From the NCBI GenBank assembly GCA_903850425.1, contig CAINLR010000176.1, forward strand, positions 100,922 through 164,921: DNA of 64,000 nt, written 5' to 3'. The notes beneath the pieces are model-generated. The model had not been told where the DNA came from. It searched no databases and saw only the letters and a program-made list of their open reading frames with translations. Source of the stretch: an uncultured Verrucomicrobia subdivision 3 bacterium. Its GTDB lineage: Bacteria; Verrucomicrobiota; Verrucomicrobiia; Limisphaerales; UBA11358. The stretch's first letter is position 1; every line of letters starts with the position of its first letter. The position numbers were made by a program, and so were the translations under genes. This document shows, one piece after another, positions 8,435 through 17,208 of this stretch.

Positions 8435-10126
8435 CTACTGCGCCAGCACATTGACCATGTTTTGCAGTTCCAGATCGTTGAATCCGCCGTAATTTTCCGT
8501 GTTCAGCCGCGCGCAGCACGCGTTGAACGTCCGCGCGCAGCCCCGTTTGAGCGTGAACGTGTCGCCGCTGGCCGGGGCCACCGGCAGCGGCGCGCAAAAG
8601 AGTTCGCCGCTGAAACTCTGGAGCACCTGGCGCGACACGCCCTGGAGCGCCGCCGTGACATTGCCGCTGAACGTGAGCTGGCCATCCAGCCACCAATTCC
8701 GGCTGCCGGTGTAGGCGCTTACCTGCTGAAACATCAGGTAATAAAGCGTCTCCGCCCAGCGGCTGCGCACACAGATGCGCCAATAGCGTGCCGTGCTCGC
8801 TTTGGGGATCAGCACGTCAAATAATTGGCCGCCCACCTTGGGCACTTCAAAATAACTCTCAAACGTCCAGGTGCTGGCATCCGGCGAGGAAAAGAATTCA
8901 ATCAAGCGCACCCGCTGCTCCGCCTGCACCCAGTCAAAGCTCGACACCTGCCAGAGTTTGGGCGTCACCGCGCTGCCAAAATCAAATTGGATGTAAGGCT
9001 TCAGCGCGGCGTTTTTCAGGCCCGCCTGCGCATCGGGGATTTGGTAATACCCCTGCACCTGGGTGCCCCAATCGGCGGCATTCGTGAACTGCCAGCCCAG
9101 TCCGTTGCTGATTTTCACCCCTTTGGCTCCCACGCTCGTCTGGAGATACGCCACCAAGCCACTGCCTGCCGTCGTCAGATTCACCGCCGCCCCGCCCGGC
9201 GTGAGCGAGAGCCGGCACTGCAAATTCGTGGCGTCGCGGATGTAATAGGTGGTGAACAGGGCCAGCGGGGCCGGCGGCGTGGTGCCGGCGGCAAATGTCA
9301 GCGGCAGTCCCGTCGTCATGAAGTAATTGGTGGGATGGTTAAACACCACGTAATCCGTGGCTGGATTCACCGTGCAGGGAACGCCGCCTGACACCGGCCC
9401 TTCGCTGCTCGCCGTGATCGCCGCATCGGCCAGCGCATTCACCAGGTCCGCGCCATAACCGCTGCTGCTGCCCGTGTCCTGGGTCAGCGCCGCCGCCTTC
9501 ACATTGGTGAGGCTGCTGCCAGATCCGCACGTCCCCGCCAGCCGGTTTTCCGGCCGCCAGGGAATTTGCGTGCAGTTGTCATCGCCAAAGCGGAACCGGC
9601 AGCTCGCGTGCATATTCTCGCTCGGCAGCAGATAATTCAACGCCCCCAAACTGCTGCTGCAAGTGAATTGCAATGTGGCGGTGGTGATGCTGATGCTGTC
9701 CACCACGCCTGTGAAGAGCACCGCGCAATCATTCGTTGTCAGGCCCGGTTGGCCGAGCGGCACTTTGCGGATCACCACCGGCGTGTCATACCAGTTCACC
9801 AGGGCGAGCAGCGCGGCGAACTGGCTCGTCACATTGCTGGCGTTGATCTGGAGCTTGTCATCCTGGAATTTCGTGTCGCCCTTCACCACATCGCGCTTCA
9901 GCGGCCAATATTGATACGTCTGGGCCGTGCCGCGCGTCGCTCCCGGTTCCGGGGCATCGTTCGGCGCAAAAAACGCGAAGCCGTCCGGCGTGGTGCAGAG
10001 GCGGATAATGTTCGTGGTGCCCCACGGCGTGACGATGCTGGCGCTGAGATAGAATTCATAGAGTTCCACCCAGCCGGATTGCCCGGCGGCGGCGGAAGTG
10101 GAAACAGGTGACGTGAGCGTTTTCAT
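8435..10126 (-). CDS. Minor tail protein of the DUF2163/BR0599 type (563 aa)
   Basis: The N-terminal half resembles the DUF2163 family of tail-hub proteins, including CRFRFGDDNC, and the C-terminus (SGDTFTLKRGCARTFNACCA, then NYGGFNDLELQ) matches the BR0599-type Cys-rich end common in transducing siphophages and gene transfer agents. In the middle, about residues 200-430, sits an inserted beta-rich region that may be a carbohydrate-binding module. It lies between the LamG-containing tail protein and the tail-tip gene, which is the usual place for the hub. Many Cys residues suggest a metal or disulphide cluster. The family assignment is by eye. Confidence 0.65.
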   Translation of the reverse strand: MKTLTSPVSTSAAAGQSGWVELYEFYLSASIVTPWGTTNIIRLCTTPDGFAFFAPNDAPEPGATRGTAQTYQYWPLKRDVVKGDTKFQDDKLQINASNVTSQFAALLALVNWYDTPVVIRKVPLGQPGLTTNDCAVLFTGVVDSISITTATLQFTCSSSLGALNYLLPSENMHASCRFRFGDDNCTQIPWRPENRLAGTCGSGSSLTNVKAAALTQDTGSSSGYGADLVNALADAAITASSEGPVSGGVPCTVNPATDYVVFNHPTNYFMTTGLPLTFAAGTTPPAPLALFTTYYIRDATNLQCRLSLTPGGAAVNLTTAGSGLVAYLQTSVGAKGVKISNGLGWQFTNAADWGTQVQGYYQIPDAQAGLKNAALKPYIQFDFGSAVTPKLWQVSSFDWVQAEQRVRLIEFFSSPDASTWTFESYFEVPKVGGQLFDVLIPKASTARYWRICVRSRWAETLYYLMFQQVSAYTGSRNWWLDGQLTFSGNVTAALQGVSRQVLQSFSGELFCAPLPVAPASGDTFTLKRGCARTFNACCARLNTENYGGFNDLELQNMVNVLAQ

Positions 10127-10137
10127 ATTGCTTTTAA

Positions 10138-10208
10138 GTAGGAGACGAGGTGACGAGTCTCTAACTTTTCACCCGAATTGATTCGAGACTCCTCACGTCG
10201 TCTCCTAC
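10138..10208. repeat. Palindromic repeat, GAGACGAGGTGA variant, between two tail genes
   Basis: A pair of inverted halves, GTAGGAGACGAGGTGACGAG at the left and the complementary TCACGTCGTCTCCTAC at the right, encloses a short loop. The same half-unit recurs at 39010-39033. The sequence sits in the intergenic gap between the genes starting at 10126 and ending at 10224, and could fold into a long hairpin in the transcript. Confidence 0.75.
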
Positions 10209-10223
10209 TGGAAATAATATTCT

Positions 10224-11300
10224 TCATGCGATTGGCAACCCATATTGATAACCGAGTAAATTGTGCACCGCCTTGATCTGTGCGTCGCTCAACTGGCCGG
10301 GGAAGTAAAGGACGTGCGCGAGATCCGCATTCGCCATTGCGTTGCCGGGATTCATCGGAAACGTGCCGTCAAAATTCGCGCCCAATACCAGCGGGCCGCT
10401 CAGATTATATGCCACCGCCGCCCCGCTATAGACCGACGTGCCGTTCGTCCAGATTTTGGTCGAGGGTTCCAACGTAAAGGCCAGGCTGCGCCAGGTGTTG
10501 GCCGGACTGTTGGCCTGCACCAGCCCAGTGGCAACGCCCTTCCAGAGTTCATATTGGGATGAGGAGTTAATCATCACGCCCAGCGCATTGCCACTGCTCT
10601 GCGTCCCCACCGCAAACAACACTTGCGAGTTGGTGCTCGCCGAATGCCGCGCAATGAAGAACACCGTCACCGCCGGATTCGTGCCGCTCAGCGGCGTCAG
10701 ACTCGCCGCCGTCTTGGCCCATTCCGTGCCGCTGAAATGATAGTGCTGATATTGCGTGAGGAGGTCGCCGAGGTTCAGCGCCGTGCCGCTCTGCCAGACC
10801 GCGCGATACGCTTCCATCACATCCCACGTCGAGCCTTCGCGAATCACGCTGGCCAGGTGCTGCAGATAATATTCCCGGTTGGGGTCATACCACGCCACCG
10901 GTGCCACGCCCGCCGCCGCGCTCAGCTCGTCAAACTCCGGCAGCGCGCGGATCGGCGCGACTTCCTCCAGATCAATCTTCACCCCCGCCAGCATCGCCGC
11001 CCGCGCTTCCTTGAGCTGCGTGGCAAAGCGCACGCTGGCATTGCCGCCGCGCGTGATGTTGTCGCGAAACCAGAACGCGTCATACTGCCCGCCGCGCTGG
11101 CTGTTGAAGCTGCGCAGATATTTATACTCTGCCGCCTTCAGCGGGGCATGGCTCACCGTGAACTTGCGCTTGAAATTTTGCGCGCTCCAGTAGCTGCGCG
11201 CCGCCGTGTTGCCCGCCTCAAATTCATCGCGCAGCGTGCGGTCCAGCCGCTCAATTTCGAGCTGCTGAATCAAACCGAGTGGATACAAAACGTTGCTCAT
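10224..11300 (-). CDS. Tail protein with C-terminal LamG-like lectin domain (358 aa)
   Basis: The first 140 residues (LYPLGLIQQLEIERL, WSAQNFKRKFTVSHAPL, FWFRDNITRGG) resemble distal tail proteins of the DUF2460 kind, which connect the tail tube to the tip. From about residue 150 the chain becomes a concanavalin/LamG-type jelly roll with TVFFIARHSAS, WRSLAFTLEPST and VLGANFDGTFPMNPGNAMAN, and then a C-terminal helix DAQIKAVHNLLGYQYGL common to bacterial LamG-containing proteins. Such domains bind sugars, suggesting host-surface attachment. It follows the tape-measure gene, as expected for a tail-tip component. Confidence 0.65.
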   Translation of the reverse strand: MSNVLYPLGLIQQLEIERLDRTLRDEFEAGNTAARSYWSAQNFKRKFTVSHAPLKAAEYKYLRSFNSQRGGQYDAFWFRDNITRGGNASVRFATQLKEARAAMLAGVKIDLEEVAPIRALPEFDELSAAAGVAPVAWYDPNREYYLQHLASVIREGSTWDVMEAYRAVWQSGTALNLGDLLTQYQHYHFSGTEWAKTAASLTPLSGTNPAVTVFFIARHSASTNSQVLFAVGTQSSGNALGVMINSSSQYELWKGVATGLVQANSPANTWRSLAFTLEPSTKIWTNGTSVYSGAAVAYNLSGPLVLGANFDGTFPMNPGNAMANADLAHVLYFPGQLSDAQIKAVHNLLGYQYGLPIA

Positions 11301-11327
11301 AAATAATTGGGTCCAGCGTCACGCTGG

Positions 11328-13265
11328 TCACGCGGTCAGCCCTTTCACCGCGCTGCTGATGGCGGAATTGCGCTTCATTTGCTTGGTCACTTCCGTCACT
11401 GCGCCCTTGATGGAATTGCTCACGATGTTCGCCTGCGTTTCCGGCGTATGCTCAATCCGAATATGGATCACGCCGCCCGCGCTGCCGCCGCCGCTGTTTT
11501 CCAAATCGCTCGCATTGGTGATGGCCAGCCGCCGATTGCCCGCGTTGCCGACGACGGCATCCATGCCGCCGATGCTGCGGAACGTCGGCTTGGCCAGCAC
11601 CGTCAACATCTCCATGCCCGCCTCGCCCGCCACCACGTTGAACTTGGGAAAATAAGTTGCGGACGAAACCGACTGGATCCCGTTGGCCGCGTAATGCACG
11701 CCGCCCGTGGCGTTGGCCGTGGCCGTGCCACCGCTGCCGAAATAGGAGCTGGCCGATTTGATCGCATTCAAAATTTCCTGCTGAATGATCATCTCGGCAA
11801 TCTGCGTGAGGAACGAGGCCGCGAACTGGCCAAACGCTTCCTCGGCGGACTTCGTGCCATCCGCAAAGCTCACCAGGGCATTGGCCATGCCGCTCGCGAA
11901 CGACTGCGCCGCGCTGTCCGCCATCTGCTGCCACTGCTTGATGTGCAACGCCGAATCATCCACGGCTTTCTTTTGCAGTTCCGCGCCGGCGCGGGCCTTG
12001 GCGTTGAAGTTATCCACCGCTGCCTGGCTCAAACCCAGTTGCGTGGCCAGCTCGCGATATTGTTTGATGAGCGCCGCCGTGGTCTGGTCAATCGCCCTGA
12101 CCTTGCGCGCCTCGCCCGTGAGGTTTTCCAGTTCCACGCGGTTTTCCAAATCGCCCAATTGTTTCTGCACTGTGGCCGCCGCCTTGAGCGCCGATTCCTT
12201 CTCCTTTTCCACGCTCGCCTGCGCTGCCACGAGCTGGTGCTGCTGCGTCATCACATACGTCGTGAAATCATCGGCGGAAATCTTTTCCTGCTGCGCGAGT
12301 TTGTGCATCGCTTCCACCTTGAAGGTGTTTTCCTGCTCGGCGGAGAGCTGCCGTTTCTGGCCCAGCATGTTCTCATACTGGAAGAGGTCATCGTCAATCT
12401 GTTTGACGGCCTCGGCGTAAGCCTTGGACTGTTCGGCCCCCTGCACGCCCGCCAGCTTGGAATTATATTCCGTCATCGCGCCCTGTTCGGCCTTGCTGCC
12501 TTCCTGCGCGGTGAGGCCGCCGCTGCCCTTGAGATTGCCAATGTCAATCAGCCGCTGCTCATAGACTTCATGGGCCTTGCTGCGTTCGGCATCAAAATGG
12601 TCCATCGTCGCCCGGTGCATGTCGTCTTCCAACTTCCGCAACTTTTCGTAGTTGGAAATCTGCTCGCCGGAAATGCCGAGTTCAGAGAGCCGCGCTTGTG
12701 CCGAGCGCAAGGCTGAAGGCGTTCCAATGCTCAACAGCTTGGTGATGAATTCCCAGTCCGCCGGATTGATCAGCCGTTTGCCCAGCGCATCGTTGAGCGC
12801 GTTGAAATTGCGGGCGATGTTGCTCTGCGTCGCCGCGAACAGCGCCGCTTCGCTCTCCGCCTCGCTGACGCTCGCCCGCCACGTTTGCAAGGCCACCGCC
12901 CCGGTCACCACCAACGGCGTAAACGCCAGCATCCCCGTGCCAATTGCCGTCAGCGAAATCCCCAGCATGGACATGGCCTGCACCACGCGCGGCGTTTCCA
13001 TGGCCAGCACGCGCACGGGATTGATGCCAATGGCCAGCGCATCCGCCGAACTGCGCGCCACATGACCGAGTTCCATGTAAGCCATCCGGTTGCCGCCCAG
13101 CGCCGCCGTATGGCCTTGCATGGCCTGCTCGGCCTGTTTGATGACCGCCGTGGTCTTGGTGACCTCCTCGCCCACTTTCTTGATATCCGCCGCCGCCGGC
13201 GCGGCACTGCCCTCCGTTTGAATGGAGATCACATACTTGGCCGTGGCATTGCTGAGATCGGACAT
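11328..13265 (-). CDS. Tail tape-measure protein (645 aa)
   Basis: The protein is long, Ala-, Gln- and Glu-rich and largely helical, with coiled-coil stretches (about residues 200-430) and a hydrophobic segment near residues 85-130. The C-terminal part (KSAEEAFGQFAASFLTQIAEMIIQQ, about 470-500) matches the lambda tape-measure C-terminal family, followed by a Gly-rich tail with MEMLTVLAKPTFRSIGGMDAV. It sits directly downstream of the frameshifted tail chaperone, its standard partner, and upstream of the tip genes. At 645 residues it would predict a fairly short tail. Confidence 0.85.
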   Translation of the reverse strand: MSDLSNATAKYVISIQTEGSAAPAAADIKKVGEEVTKTTAVIKQAEQAMQGHTAALGGNRMAYMELGHVARSSADALAIGINPVRVLAMETPRVVQAMSMLGISLTAIGTGMLAFTPLVVTGAVALQTWRASVSEAESEAALFAATQSNIARNFNALNDALGKRLINPADWEFITKLLSIGTPSALRSAQARLSELGISGEQISNYEKLRKLEDDMHRATMDHFDAERSKAHEVYEQRLIDIGNLKGSGGLTAQEGSKAEQGAMTEYNSKLAGVQGAEQSKAYAEAVKQIDDDLFQYENMLGQKRQLSAEQENTFKVEAMHKLAQQEKISADDFTTYVMTQQHQLVAAQASVEKEKESALKAAATVQKQLGDLENRVELENLTGEARKVRAIDQTTAALIKQYRELATQLGLSQAAVDNFNAKARAGAELQKKAVDDSALHIKQWQQMADSAAQSFASGMANALVSFADGTKSAEEAFGQFAASFLTQIAEMIIQQEILNAIKSASSYFGSGGTATANATGGVHYAANGIQSVSSATYFPKFNVVAGEAGMEMLTVLAKPTFRSIGGMDAVVGNAGNRRLAITNASDLENSGGGSAGGVIHIRIEHTPETQANIVSNSIKGAVTEVTKQMKRNSAISSAVKGLTA

Positions 13266-13294
13266 GGCAGTTTTTAATTTTTAATTTTTAATTT

Positions 13295-13953
13295 TCAATT
13301 CCCGGCGGCCATCATGGCCGCGAACTCTTCCGCGCTCGCCGGGGCCTGGCTTACGGGCGTCTGCACGCCCGTTGCAACTTCATTGCTGAACTGCTGCAGC
13401 TCCGTTTTCAACTGCCGGTAAAGTTCCCGGCAACCGTCGCCGCTCTGCGCCGCCGCCGCGATGGCCAGCGCCCGCAGCTCCCGCCGCACCTGGGCCGCGC
13501 TGTGTCGCCGGTGCAACCAGAGCAGCCGGGCCGGCGAAGCGCGCAGTAATATATGGTGCGGATGATGACATTCGATCAGGTCGCACTCGGCGGCGTAGTA
13601 ATCGGCGTAAGTGGCGCGCTCACCGCCTGCGGATCGGTGGTCGCCGGGGCATCCGTCCGCAGAGACTTTTTTAGCGCGTCAATTCCATGCGTGAGTTGCA
13701 GCGCCACGTTGCGGATTTCCACCAGGCCATTCGGCGGCAGCTTGTCCAGGAGCGGTTGCTCGGTTTTGCCCACGGCATTTTCCAGCGTGTGGACCATTTC
13801 ATCCTCGACGCGTTTGAACGTGCTGCCGATGGCCGCGCGCCAACTGAGCGCATTAACAGTCACCGTTACCGGCGCGCCATCGCGACCCGCCGTGGTGATG
13901 CGTTTGAAGCCCTGCAAAACGTCGGCTTCCGTGACTAAGTTCGTTGGTTCCAT
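13295..13953 (-). CDS. Tail assembly chaperone, -1 frameshift product (about 219 aa)
   Basis: Frame 0 starts at ATG 13953 and ends at 13576. A second open frame, with no good start of its own, continues to TGA 13295 and encodes protein-like sequence (ATYADYYAAECDLIECHH, then LYRQLKTELQQF). The two frames overlap, and the overlap begins at the heptamer A-AAA-AAG on the minus strand (13672 to 13666), the classic slippery sequence for -1 frameshifting. Slipping there joins 96 codons of the first frame to 123 of the second. Lambda G/GT and most long-tailed phages use the same device to make two chaperone forms immediately upstream of the tape-measure gene, as here. Confidence 0.82.
13576..13953 (-). 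CDS. Tail assembly chaperone, unshifted form (125 aa)
   Basis: This is the short product of the frameshift gene, beginning MEPTNLVTEADVLQGF. The ATG at 13953 is chosen over the one 48 bases upstream because the extra residues are encoded by the adjacent palindromic repeat. The protein is likely to coat the tape-measure protein during tail assembly, by analogy with lambda gpG. It lies between the tail-tube gene and the tape measure. Confidence 0.75.
   Translation of the reverse strand: MEPTNLVTEADVLQGFKRITTAGRDGAPVTVTVNALSWRAAIGSTFKRVEDEMVHTLENAVGKTEQPLLDKLPPNGLVEIRNVALQLTHGIDALKKSLRTDAPATTDPQAVSAPLTPITTPPSAT
13666..13672 (-). promoter_or_regulatory. Programmed -1 ribosomal frameshift site A-AAA-AAG
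   Basis: In the zero frame the codons are CTA AAA AAG, so the heptamer A AAA AAG is correctly phased for simultaneous slippage. The -1 frame downstream is open for 123 codons. No obvious strong downstream pseudoknot was worked out. Confidence 0.8.
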
Positions 13954-13973
13954 ATGGTCCTTTCTTTTTATCT

Positions 13974-14032
13974 GGCAGCAGCCGACGTGAGTCGGCTCCA
14001 TTCAGTCAGAGCGGACGCACGTCCGCTGCTAC
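13974..14032. repeat. Palindromic repeat between tail tube and chaperone genes
   Basis: The left half contains GCAGCCGACGTGAGTCGGCT and the right half contains GCGGACGCACGTCCGCTGCT; each half is itself a small palindrome. It is one of eight related elements found in the prophage and sits in the gap after the stop of the tail-tube gene. Confidence 0.8.
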
Positions 14033-14040
14033 GGGGTTAA

Positions 14041-15303
14041 TCAATAAAACTTCAGCGCAAATTCGCTGTTGACGGCATCGGTCAGGTTGGCGCGTTCGGC
14101 GCTGTAAGTGATCGGCGTGGTGCGCAGGCCCTGGCGGTCGCCATAGCTCACGCTCTCTGGCACGCCGATGATCTGCACCTGAAACTTGTTGCCGGAATCC
14201 GTGCCGATCTTGCCCGTGATGGTGCGGCTCGTGGCGCTGTTCAGATCGTCCCAAACCGGCGACGTCGCTTCCACCACGCTTTCCGGGTCAATCGTCGCCT
14301 TCGTGGCGCGATCCGTGATGAGGAAGCCCGCCACGCCATTCACGCTGTTGGCATCCTCGCGTTTCGTCACCTTGGCCCCCAGGTCAAAATCCAGTTTGGT
14401 GAACACGGGCGAATAGCTACCCACCGTGCTGCCGCTGGCGCTGAAGACCGGCGGCTTGGTATTCAGAAACACCGCCGCCGTGTTGGCGTTGAACGTCAGG
14501 TTCAGCGTGGCCGTGGTGCCGGTGCCGCCGGTCACCGCATTGGCGCTGAGGCTGGGGCTGACCGAATATAGGCCCACTTGCGCCACCTTGATACCGGTGA
14601 TCTGGCCCGTGCTGCTCACCGCCGTCACCCGCGCCGAGGCCGTCACCGTTCCCGTGCCGCCGGCAATGGTTAGGATATCGCCGACCACATAGCCGGTGCC
14701 GGACGCCTGCACCGCCACGGTGGCCAGGTAATTGCCCGCCGCCGGCAGCGCCGCATCCACCACATCCACATAACTGCCGGTGAAACTGAAATCCAACTGG
14801 CCAAACTGCCCGGCCTGCAGGGAGCCTTTGACCGTGCCTTTGCAGCCGGTGATCTTGTGCAGCTTCAAGCCGCTGTAAAAATAGAACGTCACGCTCGCCC
14901 CGGTCGTGGCTGGCACCAGGGGCAGATAGGTCACATTGCCATCCCGCGCGCCGCCCGAGCTTTCGGCGGTGTAAGTCGGCGTCAGATCGCACGCCTGCAG
15001 CAGGCAGTCAATCTCCAGTTTGTTGGCCACGTAACCGGCGGAAATATCCGCCACCGCGCCCGTGGTGCGGTTCCCGCGCACTTCCACGCTGAAGTCAAAC
15101 GAGACTTCCGGCAGCGTGTTCGCGCCCGCCACCTTGCTGAAGGAGCCATCCGCCACCTGCCGCATGATGTGCGTGAACTTGGGGCCGAATTTGACCGTGT
15201 TGCGAATCATCGCAATCGTGTTCAAGCCGCCCGTGGGCACCGGGTCCACGCCGTAAGTGGTCTCGCTTTTCGCGAGCACCAGACCGAATACACTTCTTTC
15301 CAT
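14041..15303 (-). CDS. Major tail tube protein, siphovirus type, with inserted Ig-like or beta domain (420 aa)
   Basis: Residues 1-190 and 310-420 look like a tail-tube protein (MERSVFGLVLAKSETTYGVD; VSFDFSVEVRG; ending TDAVNSEFALKFY). Between them (about 195-290) lies a Gly/Thr/Ala-rich insert with AVQASGTGYVVGDILTIAGG, a repeated GTGYxVGDxLTIxGGTGT-like motif also seen in other virion decoration domains. The gene follows the tail terminator and precedes the chaperone, exactly as in lambda-like tails. No sheath gene is present, so the tail is non-contractile. Confidence 0.75.
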   Translation of the reverse strand: MERSVFGLVLAKSETTYGVDPVPTGGLNTIAMIRNTVKFGPKFTHIMRQVADGSFSKVAGANTLPEVSFDFSVEVRGNRTTGAVADISAGYVANKLEIDCLLQACDLTPTYTAESSGGARDGNVTYLPLVPATTGASVTFYFYSGLKLHKITGCKGTVKGSLQAGQFGQLDFSFTGSYVDVVDAALPAAGNYLATVAVQASGTGYVVGDILTIAGGTGTVTASARVTAVSSTGQITGIKVAQVGLYSVSPSLSANAVTGGTGTTATLNLTFNANTAAVFLNTKPPVFSASGSTVGSYSPVFTKLDFDLGAKVTKREDANSVNGVAGFLITDRATKATIDPESVVEATSPVWDDLNSATSRTITGKIGTDSGNKFQVQIIGVPESVSYGDRQGLRTTPITYSAERANLTDAVNSEFALKFY

Positions 15304-15393
15304 AGTTTGCTCTCTTTCTTTTCGTTGGCCGCTCGCGCAGCCGGGTTGGTTATTTGTTGATTCTCACTAACGACTGACCACTGACTACTGACT

Positions 15394-15843
15394 TCAGTAA
15401 TTCACACTGGGCTGCGCCTTCATCCGCCGATACTCCACCAGATAGGTGATCACCGTGCCGCCCGCCGGCTTGAGCACTTCTTCTGTGAACGGCATTTCGC
15501 CGTCATAGGTCACCTTGCTGGCCAGGCTGTTGAGCTGCTCATCCGCCTCAATCTTTTCCTGCACGAAGGCGGCCGCCTTGTCCGCCTGGTTATAGCCATC
15601 GTCCGGCGATTCGGTGAGGAGCTTGAACAGCACCGGAAACTGCATGTTGTAGCCGCGCTCATCCTGGTAAAGCACCCGCTCATCCCCGATCACCAGATGC
15701 AGCGCCGGCTTGATGCTTTCCAGCAGGAACAACGTCTGTTTGCGTTCCACCTTCAAAAACTTCTGTTCCGCGATCAGCGGCTGGCAGATGGCCAGCAGCC
15801 GCGCGATGATCTGCATCTTCACCGATTGAATATTGAGCGTCAT
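15394..15843 (-). CDS. Putative tail terminator protein (149 aa)
   Basis: A small mixed alpha/beta protein with MQIIARLLAICQPL at the N-terminus, VERKQTLFLLESIKPALHLV in the middle and GGTVITYLVEYRRMKAQP at the end. The size, position between the gp10-like protein and the tail tube, and the final beta-strand are those of gpU-type tail terminators, which cap the tail and join it to the head. No single residue motif proves it. Confidence 0.55.
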   Translation of the reverse strand: MTLNIQSVKMQIIARLLAICQPLIAEQKFLKVERKQTLFLLESIKPALHLVIGDERVLYQDERGYNMQFPVLFKLLTESPDDGYNQADKAAAFVQEKIEADEQLNSLASKVTYDGEMPFTEEVLKPAGGTVITYLVEYRRMKAQPSVNY

Positions 15844-15850
15844 ATTATCT

Positions 15851-15915
15851 GGTAGCAGCCGACGTGAGTCGGCTCAAACCGGTTTGGAAATGAGCGAACT
15901 CACGTTCGCTGCTAC
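15851..15915. repeat. Palindromic repeat upstream of the tail terminator gene
   Basis: Left half GGTAGCAGCCGACGTGAGTC, right half GAACTCACGTTCGCTGCTAC. It occupies the intergenic space between the gp10-like gene and the tail terminator gene and can fold into a hairpin. Confidence 0.8.
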
Positions 15916-15927
15916 GACATTTTGAGT

Positions 15928-16476
15928 TCATGGATTCGCCGCGACCTTCGCCGTGGCCGCGTTTATTTCTCCGGCAATGTCCGTGTCGTTCAGCGCCGGT
16001 CGCAGGAACGGTTTGCCCGCATAATTGATCCGGCGCGGATGCGCATGGACCGGGCTCACGCCCACGAAACCGGTCTTAAGTTTGGCGGCATTCTTCTTGC
16101 CGCCCTTGGCCAGCATCTGGTTTTTGCCATTCACCAGGTGCGTCACACGGTTGAACCCTTTCACCTGCACCGTGCCGTGAAAGCCAAATTCGTGATAGGC
16201 CGCGTAGGGAACATTGGTGCCGATCACGCCGGTCACCGTCTGCGCCGCCGTGGTGACTTCTTCCGTGATGGATCCGCGCAAACGCGTGGTGATGACATTC
16301 AGTTTCCCTGGGCGCGGCCCGCTCAGATAATTCGTCTGCGCGCGGCCCACCGCCAGCAGCAAGCCCGCTTCCAAGCCCTGACCCAGCGCCAGTAGCACGC
16401 GCTCATCCGTCGTCGCCAAGGAATTGATGACGGTCTGCTCGTTTGCGCGGATGATGCTGACTTTGATCATGGGCAA
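15928..16476 (-). CDS. HK97 gp10-like head-tail joining protein (182 aa)
   Basis: The sequence has the features of the gp10 family: an N-terminal helix rich in Ala and Leu (LLALGQGLEAGLLLAVGRAQ), TRLRGSITEEV, and the signature VPYAAYHEFGFHG, then a C-terminal GKPFLRPALND. Proteins of this family sit at the head-tail junction. The part coding for IGTNVPYAAYH (16193-16224) is matched at 27 of 32 bases by CRISPR spacer 6 of the array in this window. The gene stands between the connector gene and the tail terminator gene. Confidence 0.75.
   Translation of the reverse strand: MPMIKVSIIRANEQTVINSLATTDERVLLALGQGLEAGLLLAVGRAQTNYLSGPRPGKLNVITTRLRGSITEEVTTAAQTVTGVIGTNVPYAAYHEFGFHGTVQVKGFNRVTHLVNGKNQMLAKGGKKNAAKLKTGFVGVSPVHAHPRRINYAGKPFLRPALNDTDIAGEINAATAKVAANP
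16193..16224 (-). other. Protospacer-like match to spacer 6 (27/32)
   Basis: Spacer 6 of the array (63245-63276) aligns over its full 32 bases with five mismatches. In guide orientation the protospacer is on the minus strand and is followed by CGAATTTG. The target lies within the conserved VPYAAYH motif of the gp10-like gene, so the spacer probably came from a related phage. Confidence 0.85.
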
Positions 16477-16495
16477 TTAAAAATTAAAAACTCCC

Positions 16496-17197
16496 TCAGT
16501 TCAGCCAGCGCGTTTGATTTTTGAGCGTGGCCTGCACACTGGGCAGCAGATCCAATTTGGCGAACTGGGAGAGGCTGCCGCCTTCCCCGCTCACGCTGAC
16601 CAGGCCGAGCCGGTCGCGATTCTGAAACCAGTAAGTGATTTGTTCCACCGCCGCCCCTTCCAGATCATTCGGCAGCCAGGGGAGCGCCTGCCAATAACCG
16701 GTGCCATCGCCGGGCACATTGCCCGCGCCCACCAATTCCTGCGCCAACCAGGGCAAGTCCTGATGCAGCACGATCTCGCCGGTATTATAGATCGGGAGCG
16801 GGTCCCATTCCGGGGCCGTGGTAGCCGGCAAAATATAACCGCCGGTATAGGTCACGCGGCCGATGGCCTTTTCCACGCCGAGCGCGGTGCTGAGGGAGAG
16901 CACCGCTTTGCGGCGCAGCAAATAATCCACGTTCGTCTGTGGCAGCCAGCCGTCCGTCTCATTGGTTTTCAATTCCCACGCGCTGACCATTTCAATGGGG
17001 TAGAGCGGCGGCAAAATTTCCGTGTCGGCCCCGCCGAACTCGTATTGATAATCCACGGTGCGGGCAAAGGTGCGGTTGGTTTCATTTTCAAACCGGCCGG
17101 TCACGCGGGCCAGCCACAGGTTGAGCAACGCGTCATACTTGACGGTGGCCTCGTCCAATTGCAGCCGATTCTTAACGGTGGCGAGCGTGGTGAGCAT
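16496..17197 (-). CDS. Head-tail connector protein, gp6-like (233 aa)
   Basis: The N-terminus (MLTTLATVKNRLQLDEATVK, then YDALLNLWLARVTGRFENET) and the segment PPLYPIEMVSAWEL are characteristic of head-tail connector (phiE125 gp8/HK97 gp6) proteins. An insert of about 70 residues (around 120-185) rich in Trp and Pro separates the usual parts, making the protein longer than most relatives. It lies between the SGNH hydrolase gene and the gp10-like gene. Confidence 0.65.
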   Translation of the reverse strand: MLTTLATVKNRLQLDEATVKYDALLNLWLARVTGRFENETNRTFARTVDYQYEFGGADTEILPPLYPIEMVSAWELKTNETDGWLPQTNVDYLLRRKAVLSLSTALGVEKAIGRVTYTGGYILPATTAPEWDPLPIYNTGEIVLHQDLPWLAQELVGAGNVPGDGTGYWQALPWLPNDLEGAAVEQITYWFQNRDRLGLVSVSGEGGSLSQFAKLDLLPSVQATLKNQTRWLN

Positions 17198-17208
17198 ATT
17201 TGTATGAG

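Noticed and set aside
11307..12716. Long plus-strand frame opposite the tape-measure gene
   Set aside because: The minus strand carries an unmistakable tape-measure protein in a tail operon; the plus-strand frame is Arg/His-rich and lacks features.
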